Source: Mycobacterium sp. ST-F2
Lineage (GTDB): Bacteria > Actinomycetota > Actinomycetes > Mycobacteriales > Mycobacteriaceae
DNA length: 59,663 bases
Direction of reading: 5' to 3'
Assembly (NCBI RefSeq): GCF_001905655.1
Contig: NZ_JMHT01000032.1
Coordinates: 1 to 59,663, forward strand
In this document: positions 52,795 through 59,663 of the stretch, one piece after another
Layout of the letters: the number at the start of each line of letters is the position of its first letter
Numbering within the stretch: the stretch's first letter is position 1
The notes under the pieces: model-generated
What the model saw: the letters and a program-made list of their open reading frames with translations, nothing else
The model's database searches: none
What the model was told of the DNA's origin: nothing
Program-made: the position numbers and the translations under genes

Positions 52795-55512
52795 ATGACT
52801 GGACCAGCCGCACTGCCAGCGCTAACCGTTCGCCATGACGCCACCACGCGTACGTTTGCCCCGGGAAACGATGTCGTCGTCGGCCGCGATCTGCGCGCCG
52901 ACTTCCGCGTCGCCCACCCACTGATCTCGCGCGCGCACCTGATGCTGCGCTTCGATCACGGCCGCTGGGTCGCCGTCGACAACGGCAGCCTCAACGGCAT
53001 GTACGTCAACGGGCAGCGTGTTCCGGCCGCTGATCTGCACAACGGCTCGGCGCTGAACATGGGTAACCCCGATGGGCCGCTGCTGACCTTCGAGGTCGGC
53101 CAGCACCTGGGCCCGGCCGGCACGCCGCCGACGACGTCCATGCCCGTCACCCCGACACCGTCGACCAACAACCGGCCCAGCGCGACCTGGCCCAGCCAGC
53201 AGCCGTACACGCCGCCATCGGCGGCACAGCAGCGTTACCCGAGCGGGCCGCCGACCTTCAGCCCGTCGGGTCCGCAGCCGCAATATCCGAGCGGGCCGCA
53301 GCCCCAGTACCCGAGCGGGCCGCAGCAGCAATACGGTCAGCCGCGCTACCCGACCGCGCCGCAGCAGTACGCGCCGCCGTCTGCGCCCCTGTCGCGGCCG
53401 GCGCCGGCGCAGGTCGCACCTGCTCGTGAAGAGTCGAGTTCACCGGCCACGCAGTTCGGGCCGACCGCCGTGGCACGGCCCAGCGAGAACAACCTCGGCA
53501 CGACGATGCTCAAGATCCTGCGGCCCGGCCGCAACGCCGAGGTGCCGGCGGGGGCCATCAAGATCGGTCGCGGCACCGACAACGACATCGTCATCCCCGA
53601 CGTCCTGGCATCGCGACACCACGCGACCTTGGTTCCGTCTGCGGGCGGCGGCGCCCAGATCATCGACAACCGCAGCATCAACGGCACCTTCGTCAACGGC
53701 CAGCGGGTCGAAGAGGCGATGCTCCGCGACGGCGACACCGTCACCATCGGTAACGTCGACCTCGTCTACAGCGGTGGCACCCTGGCCCGCCGCACCGTCA
53801 CCACCGCGGACACCCGCACCGGTGGGCTCGAGGTCCACGGCCTGACGTGGACCATCGAGGGCAACAAGACCCTGCTGAACAACATCTCGCTGGACGCCCG
53901 CCCCGGCACGCTGACCGCGGTGATCGGCCCGTCGGGCGCCGGCAAGTCGACGTTCTCCAAGCAGGTCGCCGGCCTGACGCATCCGACCAGTGGCACCGTC
54001 ACGTTCGAGGGCCACGACATCCATGCCGAGTACGCCTCGCTGCGGTCCCGAATCGGCATGGTGCCGCAGGACGATGTGGTGCACGGTTCGTTGACCGTCC
54101 GGCAGGCCCTGATGTACGCCGCCGAGCTGCGGCTGCCACCGGACACCACGAAGGAAGACCGCGAGCAGGTCGTCATGCAGGTGCTCGAAGAGCTCGAGAT
54201 GACGAAGCATCTGGACACCCGGGTGGAGAAACTCTCCGGCGGTCAGCGCAAGCGTGCTTCGGTGGCGCTCGAGCTGCTGACCGGGCCGTCGTTGCTGATC
54301 CTGGATGAGCCGACGTCCGGTCTGGACCCGGCGCTGGACCGCCAGGTGATGACCATGCTGCGCCAGCTGGCCGATGCCGGTCGTGTGGTTCTGGTGGTCA
54401 CGCACTCGCTGACCTACCTGGACGTCTGCGATCAGGTGCTGCTGTTGGCACCGGGCGGCATGACGGCCTTCTGCGGCCCGCCGAGCCAGATCGGTCCCGA
54501 ACTGGGCACCACCAACTGGGCCGACATTTTCTCGTCGGTTGCCGGCGATCCGGAAGCGGCCCACCAACGATTCCTGGAACGCTCCGGCCCGCCGCCGCCG
54601 CAGCCACCCGCGGCAACACCGGCAGACCTGGGTGCGCCGGCGAAGACGTCGCTGCTGCGCCAGTTCTCCACCATCGCCCGACGACAGGTGAAGCTGGTCC
54701 TGGCCGACCGCGCCTACACCGCGTTCCTGCTGTTCTTGCCGTTCATCATGGGCGTGCTGTCACTGTCGGTGCCCGGCGGCGGCCCGAACAAGTCCAGCGT
54801 GGGCTTCGGCAAACCGCTCCCGGCCGGCCCGCCTGATTTCGGCGCCGCGCCGAGCGAGCCGGGCCAGATCCTGGTGATGATGAACGTCGGCGCCATCTTC
54901 ATGGGCACCGCACTGACCATTCGCGCTCTGATCGGTGAGCGGGCGATCTTCCGTCGGGAACAGGCCGTCGGCCTCTCGACCACCGCGTACCTGGCGGCCA
55001 AGATCGCGGTGTTCACCGCATTCGCTGTTGTCCAGTCCTCGATCGTGGTGGCCATCACGATCCTGGGTAAGGGCTGGGGTGCGGGCGCAGTCACCAACGG
55101 CGCGGTGATACCCAGTCGCAACATCGAGATGTTCATCGATATCTCGATGACGTGTGTGGCCGCCGCCATGACGGGTCTGGCACTGTCCGGTTTGGCCAAA
55201 TCTGCCGAGCAGATCATGCCGTTGCTGGTCGTGGCGGTGATGAGCCAGTTGGTGTTCTCCGGCGGTTTGATTCCGGTGACCGGCCGCGTCGTGCTCGATC
55301 AGTTGTCGTGGCTCACCCCGGCACGGTGGGGTTTCGCGTCGTCGTCGTCGACCATCGATCTGACCAGATTGGTGCCCGAGCCGCTGCTGCCCAATGACAA
55401 GTTCTGGCATCACACCACCGGCGCGTGGTGGTTCGACATCGGTGCCCTCGTGCTGCTGTCGGCATGCTATCTCGGCTTCGTGCGCTGGAGGATTCGCCTC
55501 AAGGCCGACTAA
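52795..55512 (+). CDS. FHA-FHA-ABC exporter (Rv1747-like)
   Basis: 905 residues. Two FHA domains, about 20-100 ([20 protein letters not shown]) and 235-325 ([20 protein letters not shown]), are joined by a Pro/Gln/Tyr-rich linker with YPSGPQPQ repeats. The ABC domain has Walker [13 protein letters not shown], signature [14 protein letters not shown] and Walker [14 protein letters not shown]; six transmembrane helices follow (ABC-2 type). Rv1747 is controlled by PknF phosphorylation of its linker threonines read by the FHA domains, and is linked to lipid (PIM) export; that mode is expected here. A -10-like TAGAGT lies 8 bp before the ATG, suggesting a leaderless mRNA. Confidence 0.9.
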   Translation: MTGPAALPALTVRHDATTRTFAPGNDVVVGRDLRADFRVAHPLISRAHLMLRFDHGRWVAVDNGSLNGMYVNGQRVPAADLHNGSALNMGNPDGPLLTFEVGQHLGPAGTPPTTSMPVTPTPSTNNRPSATWPSQQPYTPPSAAQQRYPSGPPTFSPSGPQPQYPSGPQPQYPSGPQQQYGQPRYPTAPQQYAPPSAPLSRPAPAQVAPAREESSSPATQFGPTAVARPSENNLGTTMLKILRPGRNAEVPAGAIKIGRGTDNDIVIPDVLASRHHATLVPSAGGGAQIIDNRSINGTFVNGQRVEEAMLRDGDTVTIGNVDLVYSGGTLARRTVTTADTRTGGLEVHGLTWTIEGNKTLLNNISLDARPGTLTAVIGPSGAGKSTFSKQVAGLTHPTSGTVTFEGHDIHAEYASLRSRIGMVPQDDVVHGSLTVRQALMYAAELRLPPDTTKEDREQVVMQVLEELEMTKHLDTRVEKLSGGQRKRASVALELLTGPSLLILDEPTSGLDPALDRQVMTMLRQLADAGRVVLVVTHSLTYLDVCDQVLLLAPGGMTAFCGPPSQIGPELGTTNWADIFSSVAGDPEAAHQRFLERSGPPPPQPPAATPADLGAPAKTSLLRQFSTIARRQVKLVLADRAYTAFLLFLPFIMGVLSLSVPGGGPNKSSVGFGKPLPAGPPDFGAAPSEPGQILVMMNVGAIFMGTALTIRALIGERAIFRREQAVGLSTTAYLAAKIAVFTAFAVVQSSIVVAITILGKGWGAGAVTNGAVIPSRNIEMFIDISMTCVAAAMTGLALSGLAKSAEQIMPLLVVAVMSQLVFSGGLIPVTGRVVLDQLSWLTPARWGFASSSSTIDLTRLVPEPLLPNDKFWHHTTGAWWFDIGALVLLSACYLGFVRWRIRLKAD
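53275..53322 (+). repeat. 24-bp tandem repeat in the FHA linker
   Basis: Two copies of a 24-base unit encoding QPQYPSGP, with a partial third and a related unit upstream near 53230. It expands the low-complexity linker between the FHA domains. Confidence 0.7.
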
Positions 55513-56733
55513 GGCGTGTAGACGGTGACGGTTTCGTTCGGGCCGGCCACCGCATCACTGCCGGAGCCGACGGCGCTGGCGTTGCTGTCGGGGCCATTGG
55601 CCGTGGCGGTATTGAAGTACCCGGGGCCGGCGAAGGCAGTGCTGTTGTCGCCGTTGACAATTGCCAGGTTGTGGTAGGAACCGAAGGCTGTGGCGGTGCT
55701 GTTGTCACCGTCGACGTAGGCCCCGTTGGTAGAACCGTGGCCGGCTTCGCCGAGGTTGCTATTTCCGTCTATCGACACAAAATTGGCGACGTCACCGCCA
55801 CCGAAGCCGGCGTGCGCCTCGTTGCCGTCACCGTAGATCTTCACGCCACTGTTACTGCCCTGGACGGTGGCGACATTGTTGTCACCGACGATGGTGCTTT
55901 CGCTGCCGTGCACCTGTGCGTCATAGCCGGAGCTGTTCACGGTGAGCGTGTTGTTGTCGCCTTCCACCACCGTCTGGTTATGGCTGCCGAACACCACGAC
56001 GTTGTTGTTGTCACCTGTCACATCGGCCGACGCGGCGTGGTCGGCATCGGCGTCCTGGCTGCCGTGGACCGCCACAGTGTTGTCTGACCCGAGCACCTGT
56101 ACAGCCGACTGGCCGTAGGCCGACACCGTGTTGTCACTCCCAAGTGCCGCAGCGTGAGAGTTGTCGTCCACGGCGGACACCGTGTTGTTGGTCCCATTCG
56201 CAATGGCCACACTGTGCTCGCCAGACGCAGTGGCCGTGTTGTCGAACCCGACCGCGGAGGCGAAGCTCTCGTCCCCGGAGGCGATCGCGGTGTTGCCGGA
56301 ACCGGCGGCGACCGCGGCGCTGCCGTCGCCGCTGGCAATCGCCTTGTTGGGCTTACTCGCGCAATCACACCGTCCCGCATCGGCAATGGCACTGGCCCCA
56401 TCACCCCTGGCGAACGCCTTCGACCCGCCCGAGGCAATCGCGGTCGCGTCGATACCCTGCGCCCTGGCCACCGAACCCTTGCCGTCGGATGTCGCGGTGG
56501 CCGTGCCCCTTTCGACTCGCACCACCCCGTTGGTGGCGACGGCCATGTTCTGCCCGGGCGCAGTACGTCGGGGAGTCCGTGGTCGGCGGCGAATCCGACG
56601 TCGGTGACGCAGCATCTGACGACGAAGAGGCCGGCTTGGCCGCGGCGATACCGGGTGTCGCCATCAGTGCCACCCCGATACCCAACGCAGCGGCCAACGC
56701 GCCGACCCGTCCAATGCAGCTGGCATGCCTCAT
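55509..56733 (-). pseudogene. Secreted YadA-head-like repeat protein, frameshifted
   Basis: The first frame (from 56733) encodes a clear signal peptide, MRHASCIGRVGALAAALGIG then VALMATPGIAAAKP, and a Ser/Thr/Pro linker up to TDSPTYCA. The rest of the protein is in another frame, beginning APGQNMAVATNG at about 56560 and running to 55509. The two join by a +1 shift between 56553 and 56562. The body is about 25 short repeats such as SGDGSAAVAAGSGNTAIASG and NGDNSTAFAGPG, like the beta-roll of YadA-type trimeric adhesin heads, with N/D-G-D-N turns. Whether the shift is real, programmed or an error cannot be told. No anchor domain is seen. Confidence 0.72.
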
Positions 56734-56818
56734 GATTCACTCCTCGCCTGCATCGCAACGCCGACGGTTGCCCTGGGTCGAAAGATAAGTCCGGCGAGAG
56801 TGAGATTCTGAGGTAAGG

Positions 56819-56861
56819 CTGTACCCCAGTTGCCTAGTCCAGCTAGGTTCCTGGGGTACAG
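56819..56861. terminator. Long hairpin between mfpA and the repeat-protein gene
   Basis: CTGTACCCCAG (56819-56829) and CTGGGGTACAG (56851-56861) pair perfectly; inside, CCTAG and CTAGG pair again. It follows the mfpA stop by 25 bp on the minus strand and probably ends that transcript. Confidence 0.65.
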
Positions 56862-56870
56862 GACCGCTTA

Positions 56871-56896
56871 GGTCAGGACGACAGGTCAGGACGACA
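56871..56896. repeat. 13-bp tandem duplication at the mfpA stop
   Basis: GGTCAGGACGACA occurs twice head to tail (56871-56883, 56884-56896). The second copy contains the mfpA stop codon and the first lies beyond it. Confidence 0.8.
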
Positions 56897-57455
56897 GGTC
56901 CAGGCCATGGGCAACGGCGTAGGCAATGGCCTGGTCGACGTCGATCCGGGCGCCCCGCAGCCCGGCGGTGGTCCAGAACGTCGCATCAGTGCGGGCCGAG
57001 CGCAGATCGGCTTGCTCGAACTTCGCGTCCTGCACCCGCGCGCCGCGTAGATCGGCGGCGCGTAGCACGGCCTTGCGCAGGTCGGTGCCGACGAGCGAGG
57101 CCTCGGACAGCCGGCAGTCGGTCAGATCCACCGCACGGAGATCGCAACCGGCCAGTACCGCGAGCCGCAGGTCCACCTCGACCATGGTGATGGGCCGCAT
57201 CGAGCACTCGGTGAACGTCGACCCCAACAAGGTGCAGTGCCGGAAGGTACTGTGTGCCAACGAGGTTCGCCGGAAGGTGCAGTTGCGGAATGCCGAGCCG
57301 GAGTGCTCGGACTCGGTGAGGTCGACGCCACTGAAGTCACAGTCGGTGAAGACGACCCGCTCGGTGCGCAGCCGGCTCAGGTCCCCGTCGTATTCGTCGC
57401 GAAAGACGACTCCGGTGAATTCCGTATCTTGCCAGTGCTCGTCGGGAACCGTCAC
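56886..57455 (-). CDS. mfpA: Pentapeptide-repeat protein MfpA (gyrase-binding, fluoroquinolone tolerance)
   Basis: 189 residues from a GTG at 57455; the frame upstream is open but overlaps the divergent gene. Almost the whole chain is A(D/N)LxX repeats: VFTDCDFSGVDLTESEHSGS, AFRNCTFRRTSLAHSTFRHC and VLRAADLRGARVQDAKFEQA. The C-terminus IDVDQAIAYAVAHGLDLSS is the dimer-forming tail of MfpA. The repeats fold into a right-handed helix that mimics B-DNA and binds gyrase. Compared with Rv3361c the match is close over the full length. It is separated from its usual conservon partners by a divergent inserted gene, so it needs its own promoter. Confidence 0.9.
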   Translation of the reverse strand: MTVPDEHWQDTEFTGVVFRDEYDGDLSRLRTERVVFTDCDFSGVDLTESEHSGSAFRNCTFRRTSLAHSTFRHCTLLGSTFTECSMRPITMVEVDLRLAVLAGCDLRAVDLTDCRLSEASLVGTDLRKAVLRAADLRGARVQDAKFEQADLRSARTDATFWTTAGLRGARIDVDQAIAYAVAHGLDLSS

Positions 57456-57462
57456 GAGTTCG

Positions 57463-57469
57463 TACGATA
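57463..57469. promoter_or_regulatory. Shared symmetric -10 element for mfpA and the Tat-exported protein
   Basis: TACGATA (57463-57469) reads as TACGAT on the plus strand and TATCGT on the minus strand, both TANNNT -10 boxes. The plus box ends 6 bp before the ATG at 57475 and the minus box ends 8 bp before the GTG at 57455, so both mRNAs would be leaderless and start about 20 bp apart from one element. Confidence 0.5.
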
Positions 57470-57474
57470 GCCCG

Positions 57475-58248
57475 ATGGCCGACCTGGCACGCCCCGCTGA
57501 CCACCTGTCGAGACGCGGCTTCCTCACACTGACCGCCGCCGGACTCGCCGCGTCACTGAACACCCCGATTGCCCTGGCCGACAACGGCAAACTGATCGAC
57601 TTCACCCATCTACAGGTGCCCGTGGACCAGGTCGTCGCCGCGGGCTACACCGGCGTCATCGTCTACGTGTCGGAGCTCCGGCCGGGTGCGACCTTCGACT
57701 TCAAGCCCGTCGCCCGCAACTACACCGATGCGCTGCGTGCCGCGGGTCTGCACGTCGTGAGCGTCTACCAGTACGGCAAGCCGGGCTGGGTGAACAGCCC
57801 CTCGGACTTCACGCGCGGCTTCGACGGCGGGGTGGCCGACGCTCGCACCGCCCTTCGACTGCATGGTGCAGCCGGCGGACCGGACACCGCGCCGATCTTC
57901 TTCAGTGTCGACGAGGACGTCTCGGCCGACACGTGGAAAAACGTTGCGCTGCAATGGTTCAAGGGCATCAACTCAGTGCTGGGCGTTCAGCGCACCGGCA
58001 TCTACGGCGGCGCCAGGCAGGTCACCTGGGCGGCCGACGACGGCGTGATCGGCCGGTCCACCACGCCGGGCCACAGCTGGGCCTGGCAGACGCGCGCCTG
58101 GTCCGGCGGCGCCCGCGCGCCGATGGCCGTGCTGTACCAGGCGACCGTGGTGACGGCTTCCGACCCGGGCACCATGATCGGTGACTACCACGTCGACGAG
58201 GACGACATCCTCGCGGCCGATTACGGCCAGTGGGACCTGCCCCGCTAA
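57475..58248 (+). CDS. Tat-exported DUF1906 (Rv2525c-like) glycoside-hydrolase-fold protein
   Basis: 257 residues. Twin-arginine signal LSRRGFLTLTAAGLAASL ending near ALADNG. The mature part is a TIM-barrel-like DUF1906 domain: VIVYVSELRPGATF, VVSVYQYGKPGW, APIFFSVDEDVSADTW and RTGIYGGARQVTWAADDGV, with closing YHVDEDDILAADYGQWDLP. Close in style to Rv2525c, a Tat substrate linked to cell-wall structure; the Asp-Glu-Asp in VDEDV is in the place of acidic residues in related barrels. It is set between mfpA and the GTPase gene in opposite orientation, overlapping the GTPase stop by 4 bp. Confidence 0.85.
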   Translation: MADLARPADHLSRRGFLTLTAAGLAASLNTPIALADNGKLIDFTHLQVPVDQVVAAGYTGVIVYVSELRPGATFDFKPVARNYTDALRAAGLHVVSVYQYGKPGWVNSPSDFTRGFDGGVADARTALRLHGAAGGPDTAPIFFSVDEDVSADTWKNVALQWFKGINSVLGVQRTGIYGGARQVTWAADDGVIGRSTTPGHSWAWQTRAWSGGARAPMAVLYQATVVTASDPGTMIGDYHVDEDDILAADYGQWDLPR

Positions 58249-58853
58249 ACCGGGGTACCCAGCCGGGTCAGTGCGTATTCGGTGACGGTGATCAGCGCGT
58301 CGCGCGCCGACTGCCGCTGCCGCGCATCGACGGTGACCACCGGGATGTGGTCGGGCAGCGCCAGTGCCTGACGGACCGCGTGGCCGGGATGCCGTGGTGC
58401 GCCGTCGAATTCGTTGACCGCGATGATGAACGGCAAACCGCGTGCCTCGAAGAAGTCGACGGCGGCGAAGCTGTCCTGCAGCCGGCGCACGTCGACCAGG
58501 ATGATCGCGCCGATGGCACCGCGCACCAGGTCGTCCCACATGAACCAGAAGCGACGCTGCCCCGGCGTGCCGAACAGGTACAGCACCAGGTCGTCGGCGA
58601 GCGTGATGCGGCCGAAGTCCATGGCGACCGTGGTGGTGTTCTTGTCGGGCGTGCCCGCGAGCGCGTCGACCCCTGCCGAGGCGTTGGTGACGATGGCCTC
58701 GGTGCGCAGCGGCATGATCTCGGAGACCGCGCCGACGAACGTCGTCTTACCGGCACCGAACCCACCCGAGATGACGATCTTCGTCGACGCGGGGGCGTGC
58801 CGGTCAGAGAGCCCGCGGGAGGCCGGAGGCCGATCAGAGAGCCCGAAGCCCAC
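58245..58853 (-). CDS. mfpB: Conservon small GTPase MfpB (Rv3362c-like)
   Basis: 202 residues from a GTG at 58853. P-loop VISGGFGAGKTTFVGAVSEI, switch-II region VLYLFGTPGQRRFWFMWDDL, and the base-recognition motif is VNEFDGA where NKxD is expected. MglA-like, the GTP-binding member of the cvn (conservon) systems. In M. smegmatis the corresponding protein is reported to work with MfpA on gyrase. Here the gene is the last of the remaining minus-strand cluster, after DUF742 and roadblock genes, and no longer runs into mfpA. Confidence 0.87.
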   Translation of the reverse strand: MGFGLSDRPPASRGLSDRHAPASTKIVISGGFGAGKTTFVGAVSEIMPLRTEAIVTNASAGVDALAGTPDKNTTTVAMDFGRITLADDLVLYLFGTPGQRRFWFMWDDLVRGAIGAIILVDVRRLQDSFAAVDFFEARGLPFIIAVNEFDGAPRHPGHAVRQALALPDHIPVVTVDARQRQSARDALITVTEYALTRLGTPV

Positions 58854-59220
58854 GCAACGTCCTCCCAATCAAGTCGCGCCTGTCGTCGACGTTGGTCGTC
58901 GTGCCGAGCGTGGCGTGTACTTGAAGATAGCCCTGCGTGACGAGGTCGCCGATCAGCACACGCGCAACACCGAGTGGTATTGCCAACTTTGCCGCGACCT
59001 CGGCCACGGAGGGCCGGGTGGAACCGAGTTTGAGGATCTCGCCGCGGACGTCGTTGCCGGGCCAGAGCGCTGCCGGGGCGGCCGCCAGCGGGAAGATCGG
59101 CGCCTCCATGGGCAGCTCGACCTCGGTGGTGGTGCGGCCCGCGGTCAGCGTGTAGGGCCGCACCAGGCTGGGCTGCTCCGTGGTGAACGCGGACTCCCAG
59201 GCGTCAGATGTCGGCTCCAT
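58834..59220 (-). CDS. DUF742 conservon protein (Rv3363c-like)
   Basis: 128 residues from an ATG at 59220. The sequence LVRPYTLTAGRTTTEVELPM and the winged-helix-like stretch RPSVAEVAAKLAIPLGVARV with LIGDLVTQGYLQVHAT define DUF742. Members link the roadblock protein and the GTPase in conservons. 8 bp after the roadblock stop and overlapping the GTPase start by 20 bp. Confidence 0.87.
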   Translation of the reverse strand: MEPTSDAWESAFTTEQPSLVRPYTLTAGRTTTEVELPMEAPIFPLAAAPAALWPGNDVRGEILKLGSTRPSVAEVAAKLAIPLGVARVLIGDLVTQGYLQVHATLGTTTNVDDRRDLIGRTLRGLRAL

Positions 59221-59228
59221 ATGTGTCC

Positions 59229-59654
59229 CTACCGGGTCCGATTTGTCGGCACCGCCGACGACGTCCTGCGCGCGGACTGGACGACGGTCCCCACCCGTTC
59301 GACGAGGATCGCCATCTCGTAGCCGATCTGGCCGATGTCGCACGAACGGGTCGCCAGCGTCGCGAGGTTGGACCCGTCACCGACGCGCATCAGCAGCAGG
59401 TAGCCGTGTTCCATCTCGACCACCGACTGCAGCACGTGCCCGCCGTCGAACAGCTGGGACGCGCCCGTGGCCAGGCTCGCCAGCCCGGAGGCGACGGCAG
59501 CGAGTTGGTCGGCACGCTCGGTCGGCATCCGCGAACTCGCGGCCATCAGCAGCCCGTCGGCCGAGACCAGAATGGCGTGCGCCACCCCGGACACCTCGTC
59601 GGCGAATTTCGTGACGAGCCAGTCAAGTGACTCGCGCTGCGTGGCCCGCGTCAT
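59229..59654 (-). CDS. Roadblock/LC7 conservon protein (Rv3364c-like)
   Basis: 141 residues. The roadblock pattern is [20 protein letters not shown] with [20 protein letters not shown] and [20 protein letters not shown]. Such proteins act as a GTPase-activating scaffold for the MglA-like GTPase. The ATG at 59654 is 9 bp from the window edge; the histidine-kinase member that precedes it in M. tuberculosis would lie outside. Confidence 0.87.
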   Translation of the reverse strand: MTRATQRESLDWLVTKFADEVSGVAHAILVSADGLLMAASSRMPTERADQLAAVASGLASLATGASQLFDGGHVLQSVVEMEHGYLLLMRVGDGSNLATLATRSCDIGQIGYEMAILVERVGTVVQSARRTSSAVPTNRTR

Positions 59655-59663
59655 CGCCGGTCC

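Noticed and set aside
53225..53345. Repeat tract considered as a possible CRISPR array
   Set aside because: Units are 24 bp, contiguous and in frame within a coding sequence (YPSGPQPQ linker); there are no spacers.

Overview
The window is high-GC actinobacterial DNA, and its gene content identifies a non-tuberculous mycobacterium, probably a fast grower of the Mycolicibacterium type. I recognise by eye homologues of M. tuberculosis FprB, DacB1, NagA, SugI, YhjD (Rv3335c), TrpS, Icd2, MetC, MetX (MetA), Rv3342, FolD, Rv3355c, Rv1747, MfpA and the Rv3362c-Rv3364c conservon, plus a mycobacterial SAM-IV riboswitch. The backbone follows the Rv3330-Rv3364 stretch of M. tuberculosis with accessory blocks inserted. 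All names come from reading the sequence; no database search was run.

Region 1 (1-11.1 kb): a 5'-truncated AurF-type diiron oxygenase coupled to ferredoxin-reductase FprB; a TetR regulator; an AhpD-like (CMD) gene with an ECF41-type promoter; a steroid 5-alpha-reductase-like membrane enzyme; an ECF41 sigma factor whose upstream side is occupied by an IS607-type remnant (intact TnpB, truncated TnpA); an APC permease; a membrane diguanylate cyclase; an SMP-30/strictosidine-synthase-like protein.

Region 2 (11.1-27.5 kb): dacB1-nagA; a three-gene operon (degenerate Lgt-like protein, Pro/Tyr-rich membrane protein, MJ0619/Tes-type radical SAM enzyme), which is the most promising undescribed system here; an EthA/MymA-like Baeyer-Villiger monooxygenase, hydrolase and alcohol dehydrogenase operon opposite a PucR-type regulator; a two-component system facing a DM13 lipoprotein and DoxX protein; and MarR, NmrA-like and DUF2236 genes sharing a palindromic operator.

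Region 3 (27.5-36.2 kb): yhjD and trpS, then a GntR-regulated N-acetylglucosamine operon (transporter, kinase, SIS-domain deaminase/isomerase, second NagA) with two DasR/NagR-like operators, followed by a MarR/TIGR03086 divergent pair.

Region 4 (36.3-48.8 kb): a DUF222/HNH (13E12-type) gene, a cyclase-ATPase-LuxR regulator, exonuclease III, monomeric isocitrate dehydrogenase, and the SAM-IV-controlled metC-metX-methyltransferase operon with an additional five-residue leader ORF.

Region 5 (48.8-59.7 kb): an aromatic-ring monooxygenase with TetR, a DoxX protein, DUF3017-folD, a two-FHA ABC exporter, a secreted YadA-head-like repeat protein broken by a frameshift, mfpA divergent from a Tat-exported Rv2525c-like protein, and the GTPase/DUF742/roadblock part of the mfp conservon. 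No tRNA, rRNA, CRISPR array or prophage was seen.
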